Assembly (NCBI GenBank): GCA_023238725.1
Contig: CM041550.1
Location: forward strand, 10,494,440 to 10,558,439
From: Scortum barcoo
Lineage: Eukaryota; Chordata; Actinopteri; Centrarchiformes; Terapontidae
DNA: 64,000 bases
Direction of reading: 5' to 3'
This document shows, piece after piece, positions 1 to 11,502 of the stretch. Under the pieces are notes generated by a model that saw nothing but the letters and a program-made list of their open reading frames with translations, was not told the DNA's origin and did not search any database. Every line of letters starts with the position of its first letter. The stretch's first letter is position 1. A program made the translations under genes and the position numbers.

Positions 1-1076
1 ATGTGAACAGGAAGTGGATGGGACTTTTTATAGGATCTAAACTCTCTGTAAATGATGAAATGATTGACTTTAGAAATATTTAAAGTACAACAACATGACT
101 CAGTTAAAGGTCATCAGTCTTTGGAGAGGTTTAAACTTCGCCACATTATGGAAACTATAGATATTTGTGCATTTACTGCTTCTGTCATTCCCCTCCTGTT
201 GTCACTGACATAAAAACATATTACTTAATAACAACGCTGCCTTGTGAACCACAACATCAAATCATGAGGTAGCCATCTTTGTGCACCTGATGTACTGACT
301 GCAGTCTTACAGAAAAAAATCTTCACCAAATGGTTTGAAGCACGAGGCCACTACAAACTCATAAACTGTGCTCTTCTGGTGGATCTCTGTGCTGCCAGAA
401 TGCCATCCTAATTTAACGAGCATTGTTCACATGACCCGTTTTACCTCCTGGGTAGAGGAAGTTTAACCTCCAGCCATGAGACAGTTTGACAGACGACACT
501 TCGCCGCTGATTTTCCCAAAGCGGCTTCCCTTAGCGCTCCAGCTTTATTCCCCATCTGAAAGCTGATTCATCTAGGTCGGTGTAATCATTATAATCTAGT
601 GAAAGGCACTCACCTTCAGTTCTCTGTTATTAGCGGCTTTGTCAAGTCGAAGCAGGTAGAGGGCAGCCATGATATCACAGGCGTATACAGACAGGCAGGG
701 CAGAAAGAGATAACTGGGTTGTTTGCATATGGATGGAATCAGAGATCAGAGGGAGGCTGTGTGTCTCCCACAGATATTTTATCTCTCTGATATTATAAAA
801 ACCTCTCCAGGAGTGTACAGAGGGGACATTTCATGCAGAGTTGTGTGTGTGTTTTTGTGTTTCCAGACTGGTTAGGACAGAAACTCTAGATCTCCTAATG
901 CCTCGGAGGTATATACTACCACAAAGAGAATAAAGTCGCCCTTCCCCTCCTCCTCTTCTCTGCCCCCTGTGCCACAGTGCTTAACATGCACTGTTAATAC
1001 ATTTCAACTTGAAATTGTAATGCCTTTTCTTTCCGTCTTCCTTTATTCACTTGTCTCTCTTTTTATCTTTCTTTAG
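1..1076. other. No gene seen; probable intron or upstream part of the CD99-family gene
   Basis: No convincing coding exon was found. The gene that becomes recognisable at 1077 must begin further 5', because its signal peptide and first ectodomain exons are not visible here, so this stretch is most likely intron. A splice-like segment at 634-655 (acceptor TTATTAG, donor GTAGAG) is 22 nt long and does not fit the phase-1 pattern of the following exons, so it was not called. Confidence 0.4.
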
Positions 1077-4000
1077 CTCGTGCTGCTGGCGCCAGAGATG
1101 GTAAGGACTTTTTTTTGGGGGGGGGTTTATGGTCAAAATGCATGATAACAACATGAATGCTATGACATCACATGACTTTAGTTCAAATCGCACAAATCCC
1201 ACTCACATGCAACAGTGGTGGGGCTTATGTGGCCCTGAAAGTTGGTTGAACACACAGGATATTACTGGCATGCCTCTGACAATAAAAACAGGATACAAGA
1301 CTCAGCGGAAAATGCCTATCCTCTTTTGTTTTAGTTCAAACAGTGCTTGAAAGTGGTCTTCTTTCAGAGTGTTTTACCTCTCGAGTGTAGTCACGCTACA
1401 TCTGCTGGAGGTGCCTCCGCAACAGCAGCAACTGTGTTTTTCTGATTCTCAATCTGGACAAACAGAAACAGTATACTGAGAGGAGTTTGTGCTTGTTTCG
1501 TATGTCATAGTTATTACGTAACTCCTTCATTCTTCATGTGCAAATTTCTTACTTTTAATGTGGTCATTCCAAAGATGTTTGTGCATCTGCCATAATACAT
1601 GGCTGTTAAACCAGTTTGTAAATTTGGCAGAATTTCATCTTGCTAACTGTAGTTTTCTGTCCTTTTTTACTACACAACAGACAAACCTGCAGCTCAAGGT
1701 GAGTTATCCATCTCTTTCTTTCTCGTTTTGCACACATTAACCCAGCCGCTCCCCTGTTCACTGTCCCAAAAATACTTGCAGAATAAGTATTCCCCTATTG
1801 TCTCCTGTCATGCAACAAGCCCCAGGCTCTTTTACTCTTGCTTTTACACTTGAACTTTCCTTTGTATTTCCATAAGTATGTTTGTATTATTTGATAAATG
1901 ACAGGTTCCGGCTGGGGAGGTCAGTGGGAATTGTATTTAACCAAAAGACTGAAAGGTTCAAGTCCCCAGTTAAACTTTATAATGCTTTCTTTCTTGAAAA
2001 CACCTAAAATTGTGTATTATGAGAAAGGCTGGACCGAGAGATACAAAATAAAAAAGATTAATTTTGTTCTGGTATCACAGATACCTTCGTCTCGTTCATC
2101 ACATTTAACAGCGTGATGACAGGAAGTGTAATTGAAAGTTAAGGCTGTCAGGTATTTAAAAACTCTCTTTAGAAATTCTTCTGTACAAGTACCTCATGAT
2201 ACAATTACATAACAGATAAGTGATGAATCTTGAAATATGGACAACCTTTACCAAAGCTGCCAGATTCTTTCTCTGACCTCAGCCATGTAGCATGCAGTCA
2301 TGTGATAGGGGCTGTGGCTGCTGACCACATAGGGTTCCCATAGATTTTTGTTTCCACAGTGCATCTTGTCTGTCAGTTTTTCTCTGTATGTTCGTATGTA
2401 TGCTGCATGTCTGTGCGTTTATTCAACGTTTTTTTTCTTTTTAACACCAGCCAAAACGGTATGTCCGTGTCATGTGTTCTGCATTTGTGCACACGCATGT
2501 TCATACCTGTCTCCGTCTGCACCCACCTTTACTTCCTTTTAGTGACTCATTATATTCTCCCATTTTATTTCAGCTAATTTCACTGACTCATTCTCTTTTT
2601 TTTTTTCTTTTCAATTTATCTGGAGTCACGCGAGTGCTCTGACTCATGCCACTCCCTTGTTTTTCTCACTGATTAACTTTGTTTGTCGCTGGATTTACTG
2701 TAATCTTTGATTTCTTTCTTATGTGCCGAAGTTGCTGCCTCACCCATGACACCTCACTATCCCTTCTCCCACCATTTCTTTCTCCATTGTCAGATTCAGC
2801 TTATCCTGCTGTGGACTGAAACCACTGCAGGGACTACACAGTGTAATCCATTCTTTCAGATTTAATTTAGCCAGTAAAATTTTCCCTGCCTTATGATCTA
2901 GTTTGTAATCTTCACCTCTGGTTACCTCATTTAGATTAAATCCAGAGGGCTTTAGTAGCAGACTATAGCCATTAACTATTATAATGATTTTGCCTCAGAA
3001 TACCTGCTGATAAACCTACTTCCAACCTGTAGTAGTGCACAAAGTACATTTAAGGTAGTGTAGTCATTTTAGATATTTACTTACAGAGTAACTGTGTGGT
3101 ATTTGCACAAGTATTGCCATCTTGCATTAAATTATAAGTATAAGTGCAGTACACTCTAATTTTCTGATAACACACCTAACTCATTACTTAGTGTATTCTT
3201 AATGTAAAAAAATATTTGAGTAGTTTAATGAGTAATTTAATGTACTTTAACTAAAATACATTAATAATTTCCATGGTCATCATGGCATGATTTGTTTGGG
3301 TAATAGGCAATGAGCAGTATTTGGTGCTTGCTATGACACAGCTTGAAAACTAATCAGATCGGTGTAGTCATAGCAACTGGGTTACAGGTGCAGATGGATT
3401 TATGCTGGGACTGTGAATGCTTTCAGGGGCCCAAATTATAGGATAGGCGAGTAAAATGAGATCAGAAAATGCTGGAATGAGATGATGCATCTCCCACGCA
3501 AGCACACTTTATGCCATGTCAGGAAGCCTCGCCGCTGAACTGCCAGTCATTATATCAACTGCAAAATGGCACTCAGTGGTGGCGCTGAGCAATACAATCC
3601 CCATTAATAGGTGTTACTCTGACAAATATTCATCACGGCGCAGGCACATTTGTGTCATAAAACATGCTCAGACTAATGTGTTTGGAGGTCAAATGGTATT
3701 TTCAAATGATATTGAAAATAGCCGGCTGCGCTTTTGCGGCTCTGATGCACCATTGTCAATTATCTCTTCTGCTTTGTTTTCCTACAGAGGCCAGCTCCGG
3801 CTCTTTAGCAGCCATCCTGAGTACAATCGGTGTGGCTGCGGTGGGAGCAGTCACTGGATACTTCACCTATCAGAAGAAGAAACTGTGCTTCAAAAACAGA
3901 CAGGGTAATTATCTTGCTGAGCAATGAACGAACCAAAAAAATGAAATAACACAAAACCTAATGTTATTGTTTTTCTAGTGCCATTTGGTGCACACTTTGT

Positions 4001-5228
4001 AAGAGCAAGTTTAAATCTCTCCACTCTGGACTGAGGAAGAGTAAAAGACTAACATCACTTTCTCGACTAACATCAGTCCCCATGAAAACATCAGATCCTT
4101 TAAGATCACCGCATATGGATACCTGGACCTGTAACAGAATCTCAGCCTTTAATCGAGCCACCTGCACCGTTAATAACACTTTGCTTTAGCAAGGCACAAG
4201 GGCGAGATGGGTGGGGCATGCGCGCGGGTCGTCTGGTTTGAATATCACAATTTTCCGAGGTCAGCAGTCTTCCTTTGAGACACAGCAGATTCAGCTTCAT
4301 CCCTTAGCAACTGTTGTCAGTGACAGTCAACTCACACACACCCTGCATGCCAATACTGCCGACTGAGCAAAGTTTTAATTTACAGTCAACATGAACAATA
4401 GGCCATTCAGCTTAAGCATTGTGGGGCAAAAGTCGGTCTCAGAGTAAAGATTGTAGCGTGCATATTTATATTTATAGCTAGCATTTATCAGTGTTCTACT
4501 TGATTGAACATCACTTCTGGAGATTCGTTTATCTTATTCCCCTGCACATTTCTAAGACAGCTCAGTCGGTATTCATGAATATAAATGGTTCTCCCTCAGC
4601 AGTGGGGCGTAAGGATTGTAAATGGCAATCCTATCAGCATGTACAGCCTTAAGCTGCTCCACTGACAACAAATGGGAAGTTGCTCAACTGCTCAGAAACT
4701 AAAATATTTAATGTTTGAGCTCTTACACCAGAAATTATTTAGAGCCCAGAAATATTAACAGAGACTGACCCCCGGGGACGCTCTCGCCGACGTGCTTAAT
4801 TTATGGTCAGTCCAACTAAATGCTCGTGAAACCCGAACTGAGATGTGATGACTTTCATTCATTCATTCATCTTCTAACCTGCTTATCCTGAGACACACAG
4901 GGTCGCAGGGGTGCTGGAGCCTATCTCAGCTATCTTGGGCGAGAGGCAGGGTACACTCACCCATGTGACGACTTGTCTGCTTCAATTTGTCTTCTAACTT
5001 TTGTCAATCTCTGTGATTAGAAGCAGATCCAGAGGCTGCGCGTAAAGCTGATGCAGCAGAGGCTCAGTCGGATCCCCAGGGTAGGACACACGCACTAAAA
5101 ACACGCACAAACTTCATTTTAAGAGGACGCAAACACATGCATCAAACACAAACAGCACTCTGAAATATTTTTACAGTGTATTTTCTTTCCTTTCCGCAGT
5201 CCTTAGCAACCTGCTGAACTCCTCCTAG
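1077..5228 (+). CDS. cd99: CD99-family membrane glycoprotein, 3' part (partial gene)
   Basis: CD99 proteins are small type I membrane glycoproteins that act in cell adhesion and leukocyte passage through endothelium. Exons seen: 1077-1100 (24 nt), 1681-1698 (18 nt), 3788-3904 (117 nt), 5021-5080 (60 nt) and 5200-5228, ending in TAG at 5226-5228. All internal junctions are phase 1 with GT-AG ends. The 3788-3904 exon encodes the transmembrane helix (ILSTIGVAAVGAVTGYFTY) followed by the juxtamembrane QKKKLCFK, which is the CD99 hallmark. The tail is acidic/alanine-rich and ends in VLSNLLNSS. The two tiny upstream exons encode Arg/Ala/Asp and DKPAAQ segments, in keeping with the short repeated ectodomain exons of CD99. 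The N-terminus, including the signal peptide, was not found. The QKKKLCFK motif and position beside an arylsulfatase favour CD99 over CD99L2. The transmembrane and tail exons are secure; the two smallest exons are less so. Confidence 0.85.
3480..3787. other. Balanced-composition intronic segment, possible conserved non-coding element
   Basis: This part of the cd99 intron just before the transmembrane exon lacks the simple repeats common elsewhere and has a mixed, low-repeat composition with homeodomain-like ATTAAT and TCATTA cores. A 130-codon open frame (3516-3908) runs through it into the exon but in the wrong frame, so it is not coding. Regulatory function is a guess from texture only. Confidence 0.2.
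4857..4965 (+). repeat. Partial copy of a teleost interspersed repeat
   Basis: A CATT tetranucleotide run leads into CTTCTAACCTGCTTATCCTG, then GGGTCGCAGGGGTGCTGGAG, CCTATCTCAGC and GGGCGAGAGGCAGGGTACAC. This order is the one I know from a very common fish interspersed repeat. The copy at 10098-10400 is the same family and fuller. It lies in the last large intron of the cd99 gene. Confidence 0.6.
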
Positions 5229-5363
5229 ACCAGCAATGATCACATGACTGCCTGGACCAACTACAGGCAAGCAACGTGGCAATCTCACTGTTAGGCTCTA
5301 TATTCTGTAGAGCTAAATTACTGTGAGGCCCCAGAGTAGGGCTGTGTGTGTTTCTGTCTGTTT

Positions 5364-5409
<46 letters not shown>

Positions 5410-8400
5410 AAAAGTTGGCCTGTATGTGTGTGTGTGTGTGTGTGTGTCTGCAAGCGTGAGTGTGCGTTCATTCTCGTGTGTGCATATATGTGGGGGGTAG
5501 ATGAGGTAGATAAGAAAAAAGCAAGTGAATATATGTGAATCATAGGGGTTTTATGATTGTTAGAACATAGGAGTTTATCAAAATGATTGGTCAGACTTTC
5601 TACTTTAAACCAAATCCAAGAATTTTTTTAAAGAGTTACCATTACAGAGATCAAATCTCAAATTAAGTATGACCATGAGATGGCTAAATTATAGAACTGC
5701 CTTTTTTATTTTATTTGTATGGCTACTATCCAGTTATAGTAATTCAGTGTGGATATAAACCAGTGACAGATATTGATGTTGTAAACGTTTAACTTTGTAC
5801 TGAATTCTTAAAAGTGGACTCTTTTTGCTAATTCTGTCATTATTTGAGCCACCCTTTATGATTTGGAAAATCCACCGTCGACCATTTCCACTTAAGTAAA
5901 ACATATTTTTTCTTTTTCCATCTAAGTGTCTGTAGTACAAATGCAGAATAGATGGATAACAGGGGTCTTCAATAACTACCACTGTGTTTCCTGGATTTTG
6001 GCGAGGAAAAACAGCACAGAATTATAATCAGAGGATTGTGGGGGTGCTGTTATATGGTCCAACGTGTGTTCAGTGGGCCACTGATGTCACTGTATGTGTG
6101 TGCGTGTGTGTGTGTCTGTGTTTGTGTCTTTTTTGATTGGTAAAGGGGCTTAGTTTTAAATCTTGTTGGACGACTCCCTCTCCTCTTCACTCAGTTCAAT
6201 ACATCACAAGGAGATTAATTACATTTTCCAATTATACTAAATTTAAAAAAATCTAAATGAAATATAGTCCGTTAATTTGTTGGAAATTGAATATATAATG
6301 ATATCTCCCCACTTAAGAACATTTCAATAATAAGTGTTCTGAAATGTACTGAGGTGAGCTGAAGTGAAGTTCGCTCCAACTTCTGTTTCTGTCAACGGAT
6401 GAATGTTCGCCCGACGTGGAACAAATTCAAAGGAGGTCATGTAGTGATGTAGTAGACATTGTTCTGATGTAGTTTGTGTCAGTCTAGTTGTGATGCAGTA
6501 ATTTCTCCTCTTTAGTGCCTTTCACTGACACAGCCTGGCTTGACCAATCCGCAGACACACAGAGAAGAGAGCAGGGACATTAGATGTGACCAAAATATCC
6601 AATGAATGTATCGTAATGTATTGGAGAGACAATGGAAGAATGTATGGCCTGAAGTGATTCATAAATTATTATTTTGGTGATTGTAAAGCCTCCCCCCGAA
6701 CTGCTCATGTATGTAAAACTGTCGCATTATTGTACATTATTCCAACAGCTGCTGTATATCTGCTCACGGTGGGCCAGTTTGCTGTTTTATTTTTTATTTT
6801 GTAGCTGATATTGCATTCCAAACTCATTTAGCAGCCTCGATTTATTTAAGAGGTAAAAAGAATCTCCTCCTTGTGTGTCTCTTTATTTGAGCAAGCCAGT
6901 TGCTGTCACAGTGTTTTTTTTTTTTTAATCATTCATATTTCCACATTACAAAAACCATTCACCTGTGATTTTTATATGAATTTTACATTTAGCAGTGGTG
7001 CCTCGGAGCCGACACAGATAGTCCTTAGTCAACTTGTTTGCTGTGGTATTTTGTGATTATTATTATTGTGAAATGCCTCAGAGGCAGTGCTACTGCATTA
7101 AGAAAAAAAGCCCAAATGTTTCTTTTTTTGTCACTGTAGCACAAAAAAATATTAACTTCTGAATGTCTTTTTGTTGCCTTGCAGTTTTGTACTTGCTCTG
7201 TTCCCTTTAAACTTTAAAATAGGGTTATAGAGATTGCATAGTGCTGCAGTTCATGTAAAGTGTGTTACTTGTAAAGCACCATATAGCTGCAATACAGGAC
7301 AGAGACTGTTTCTAACAGCCTAGCCTCATGCTGAGAAATATTAATAGTCTGTGATGTCACATATGGATTAATCCTACTGTACAAACTGTTGGCTGGACGC
7401 CAGGGTCAAAGCTCTGTTTGAAATGCCTTCTTATCCTGTAATCTGTGACTTTCTCTTGACACATTGAACAAGCGGATAGTGTGTCTGAAATCTACTGCAA
7501 CATGCTACAATGGCGTGGAGTGATAATGAACAAATTACCCTTCGAATAACAGTACAAGCTTTCAGATATAGCCACTGATGCCTTCAAAACTAAAAAAAAA
7601 ACACCCTCCTTTTGATGCAGTACTCGCCCCCACAAATGATGTAAAGGACTGAAACAACAATAAATACAAACACAAATTGGAGCGTAGCATCCAAACCAGA
7701 ATGTAAACCAAGGATTTTTGTAGACTTACTGGGTCCTGAAGTGCACTTCCCAGATAATGTTATAGGGCATCAGTCATGGCGCTGACCAGTCCTGCCTTAT
7801 GCCGCCTCTTGAGTACTCCAGAGAGGAAAGACGAAGAACAATGTCATCACCGGAAATAGGGGATTGGAACAAGCAGAGATGTTTTGCAGGTGATTTTAAT
7901 AACACAATCTCTATGGGAGAAGCACTTTCCTATCCTGTATACATCTTGATTCATTAAACGCATTTAGACAATTCATTTTTCGATTAGACTAGTGATTCTT
8001 CCTTTTTATTTAAATATTCTGTGTTTTTAATTTTGTGTAGGAACTGTCTTCTTCGTTTTTTTGTTGTTTTTTTTTTGTCATCTGGCACTTGTGTTGTTCT
8101 TCTGGAATTGTGTAAATAATGTTTGAGGAGTCAATTAAACAGTTTTCGTGGGAGTTGGTGTTTTATTTCCCTGCCAAAAATATCTTTGTCTCGTCTGTGT
8201 TTGTGGGGGGGGGATTTTTATGTGTTTGTTTTTACTGTAAGAGCACAGATAAAGTTAGCTTAACTAACTCACTCAAATTTGAACGTAACTTTGTGAGTCA
8301 GTCGGTCTGTTTTACGCCTCTGATCTTAAAGAATGATATTCAAGTGCTGGTGTTTTTATAGTTAAGTTTTATATAATACCTATGTAAATGATTTATGCAT

Positions 8401-10097
8401 CTTTTCATTGATAGGAAAACATCTTATGTAAGTTTGTGTAGCTGTGTGTATTTCTCCTCTCTGTCTCTCTCTCTTTCTCTTTCTGTGTGTGACTTGGTTT
8501 AGTACCTTCAAGCTATTGGTAAGTTAAGAAGACTCAGAGAGGACAAACACAAACAGGCATCTTAAGACTTGATCTGAAACGCTTGATATGTCAGGTATTT
8601 ATACAAGGAAACTCACATGCACACAGCTTCACCTCTTGTGAATGATTGATGGTGACAGGTCTATAAAGATACACCTGAGGCCCTCAAATGGGGGAACATG
8701 AGCAGGTTTTTTTTTTATCTCGCCAGACGCATGCACGCGCATAATTCCTGTGAATGAGCACATATTCGTTTCACACCCACGAGCCGGCACACCCACACCA
8801 ACTGTAAACCATCTAATTAAACCCAGCGCTGTGAGCGGCTATAGTGACTTGATCTTGACTGAGTAATGGGGTTGATTTGGTTCCAAGTAAATCACACTAA
8901 ATTATCTTTCATGGCTGGAGCAGTAAAACTCAGCCGCGCTTGGTGTCAGTGACATAAACATACTCATAAAAACAGCAGAGGTGAAGGACGCATTCAGGTT
9001 ATTTCCTCAAGTAAGAGTGCTTATGAGCACTATGAGTGTATTGTAAGTAAAAGCAATACAGTTGTAAAGATTGGGTGTGAATTTATTGGTTTATTGTAAA
9101 ATAACAGTAGTGGTTTATTGTTGCGGTCAGTCCAAGTAGCATCTAATGTCAACCTGTTTAAACCAGTGGTCTGTGAATCAGGAGAACCCACGGGATCACA
9201 AAATATATATATCTGAAGAGTCACAAGATGGATGGTAAATGACTAAAAAGAAGACAAAACATCACTGCAGCACAAAATTATATTTAGTTTTGGTGGCTCT
9301 TTCCTGTTTTGTTTTACAGCTTTAACTCATCAGAACTCCCTGTGTCGTTAAACTCGCTCACAAGACACACACAACCTGTGATGAGGTGTCATGGTTATGC
9401 ACTAATTGGCTATATATATCTTGAGGCAAAAAAGGCTGAAAATAAGTTGTTTAATAAACTAGAGCGACGAGCAATTCATTACATTTTATGATGTCCTATG
9501 TCTTGGGAAATTTAGTGTGTAATTTAGTTTAAATGCGGGTGGAGAAGAAGTTGAAGTTGCACAAAATGGAAATCCTGTGTAACTCAGTTATTTTCCATCC
9601 TCGGGAAATACCCTTTGGTCCGGATCCCAGAACATTTAATAAAACACCATTTTCATACAGTAGCCTGTAAGTGTGAGCAGAATATGGTACAATGGCAGGA
9701 TAGCTTAACAGTGCATGTTTAGAATATGTATTTCCATCCATCAGCATCAGGAAACTTAAGCAGAGGAGGCCAATGATGAATTAGGAGACAGACTCTGTGT
9801 GGGATTCATCCTTCTGAGGTTCTACAATGGTGGTTCTCGGTGTGTTTGATTTATGACCCCTTAAAGTGAAGCATTGTCTCCATGCACAGGTTTGTGTGGA
9901 TGAGAGTTTTGAAGACTTCACCTAAAGAGCAGTTTCTCCGATTCAGAGGGGGTCAAAGGATGTGGTAATCCACAAGAAAAAGGAAAAAAAGAGAATAGTG
10001 CAGGTTTTTGTGTAACAGAAATATTTATGTGTGTATATTTTTTCTGTTTTATCTCTCTTTTATCATTTAAGGAGTCTTGAACCCTAGCATGGGAACC
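5229..10097. other. cd99 3' UTR and intergenic spacer; no further gene seen
   Basis: The first part after the TAG at 5228 is presumably the cd99 3' UTR. Several AATAAA or ATTAAA hexamers occur (for example 7659-7664), but none can be assigned as the used poly(A) signal by eye. The rest is AT-rich spacer with scattered short TG runs. Open frames here are short and without recognisable protein features. XG and GYG2, which lie between CD99 and the arylsulfatases in human, were not recognised. Confidence 0.4.
5367..5447. repeat. Interrupted (TG)n microsatellite
   Basis: Two TG runs, 5367-5408 (about 21 units) and 5425-5447 (about 11 units), are separated by a short unique spacer, shortly after the cd99 stop codon. 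Opposite-strand open frames of His-Thr repeats here are artefacts of the repeat. Confidence 0.95.
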
Positions 10098-10400
10098 ACC
10101 CATCCATCCTTTTTCTATACTGCTTATCCTTTAGAGAGTCACTGGAGCCGGCGAGGCGGGGGAACACCCTGGATAAGGTTGCCAGTCAATCACAGGGCTG
10201 ACATATAGAGACAGACAACCACTCACGCTCACATCCACACCTACATTCAACGTAGAGAGTTTAGACTGTGTGGAGACGCACAGTGTAAACATAAATGCAA
10301 ACTAAACACACAGAGGGGCCCCTGTTGAGACTTGGGAGATTAGCTCCAGCACCCCTGCGACCCTCTAAAGAATAAGCAAAAAATCATATATATGGATGGA
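10098..10400. mobile_element. Non-autonomous teleost element with inverted ends
   Basis: The left end reads ATCCATCCTTTTTCTATACT then GCTTATCCTTTAGAGAGTCA and CTGGAGCC. The right end (about 10336-10385) carries the reverse complement of a near-identical series: GCTTATTCTTTAGAGGGTCG then CAGGGGTGCTGGAGC. Between them are the family-typical GACAGACAACCACTCACGCT and CACATCCACACCTACATTCA. The facing ends make this look like a short MITE-like element. No coding capacity was seen. Confidence 0.6.
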
Positions 10401-10559
10401 CGGTTTACAATCATAAGACATGCATAAGACAGGTTAGGTTAACTTGTAAATAAATAGATGTGAATGTGATTGCTTGTCTGTGAAAAAGAACAGTTCAGGA
10501 AATGGATGGATGATCTAAAATCTGACTTTTTTTTGTGTGCGCGCATTTCCTCCATGCAT

Positions 10560-11502
10560 TAAGGCAAACGTGGTTATGCGCTCATCAGCCGGTCAGTACG
10601 GTGGAGGGAGGCGGACGCAGAGGCTCCAGCAGCTGAGGAGGAAGAGTGCATGTAGTTGGAGGGGAGGGAGGTGCAAAGGTGTGTGATCACGGTGCCAGTA
10701 GTGTTTTTTGAATCAATGCATTGTGCAGGTATGAGGTGAGTGCGCAGGCAGGGCTGCGTTTGTCTCTCTAAACGTCGATGCTTTGTGACTTTAAACGCGT
10801 AAAAAACACCAGGAAGAAGGAGGCGTCCACCGACTAGTTTGTGCTCTCCGTGCACAGCAGACTGTCAGCTCCCGCAGCTTATATGTTAGTGCTTTTATAA
10901 CCTGCGGCTTTAATGCCCCCGGTGGGAGGTCTTCATTGTCCCCGCTGCAAAGAGGCTGAAGTCCAAGTTCAGCGGGCTTTGCTGAACTGGCAGATCTGCG
11001 TCCAAACAAACGGCGCGTTGTTTATTGAGACACGTCCGCAGATCTGTGCAGACTGACGGTCAGCAGCGAGCGTCCGTGCTTTGCAAGTTTTGCGGGTCGA
11101 GAGGAGCTGTCAGAGTTGGAGGAAACATAAGCGAAAGCATCGTTGTTATGCTTTTATCGGAGTGAATCGGATCGTGAATCGTGAAGAGGAAGTGGATATT
11201 TGAGCTGATCTCGAAATGCAACTTCTAGTTTTCGTGTTAGTTTTAGGGTTGCAAAGTCTGGTCTTGCTCTGTAAAATGTCAAAAAAAAAAAAAAAAAGGT
11301 GGTGAAAACCCTCTTACTCACTGGCCCTAAAGTCCAACGTGAAATGTCCAAAACTCAAAGGCAAACAGAGAAATCTCTCTCTCTCTCTTACACTCTGTGT
11401 CAGAAGCTGAGGCCAGTCCAGTTCAGTGTATTTGCTCAATGAATTACCTGAGATATTAATCCATTCTCAAATCTGCTGCTGGTTTCACCCACCCCCCCCA
11501 AG
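10560..11502 (+). promoter_or_regulatory. Probable promoter / 5' non-coding region of the sulfatase gene
   Basis: About 10560-11160 is richer in CpG than the surrounding AT-rich DNA (for example GGCGCGTTG near 11011 and GCAGCGAGCGTCCGTG near 11063) and lies just upstream of the first recognised sulfatase exon. Because that exon has no in-frame ATG before the catalytic core, at least one upstream exon holding the start codon should lie here or nearby. I could not identify it: no ATG with a phase-2 donor stood out. A CT run at 11378-11388 precedes the acceptor. Confidence 0.4.

Noticed and set aside
3516..3908. 130-codon plus-strand open frame
   Set aside because: It overlaps the cd99 transmembrane exon in a different frame and has no protein-like features; the transmembrane reading with matching splice sites is clearly the real one.
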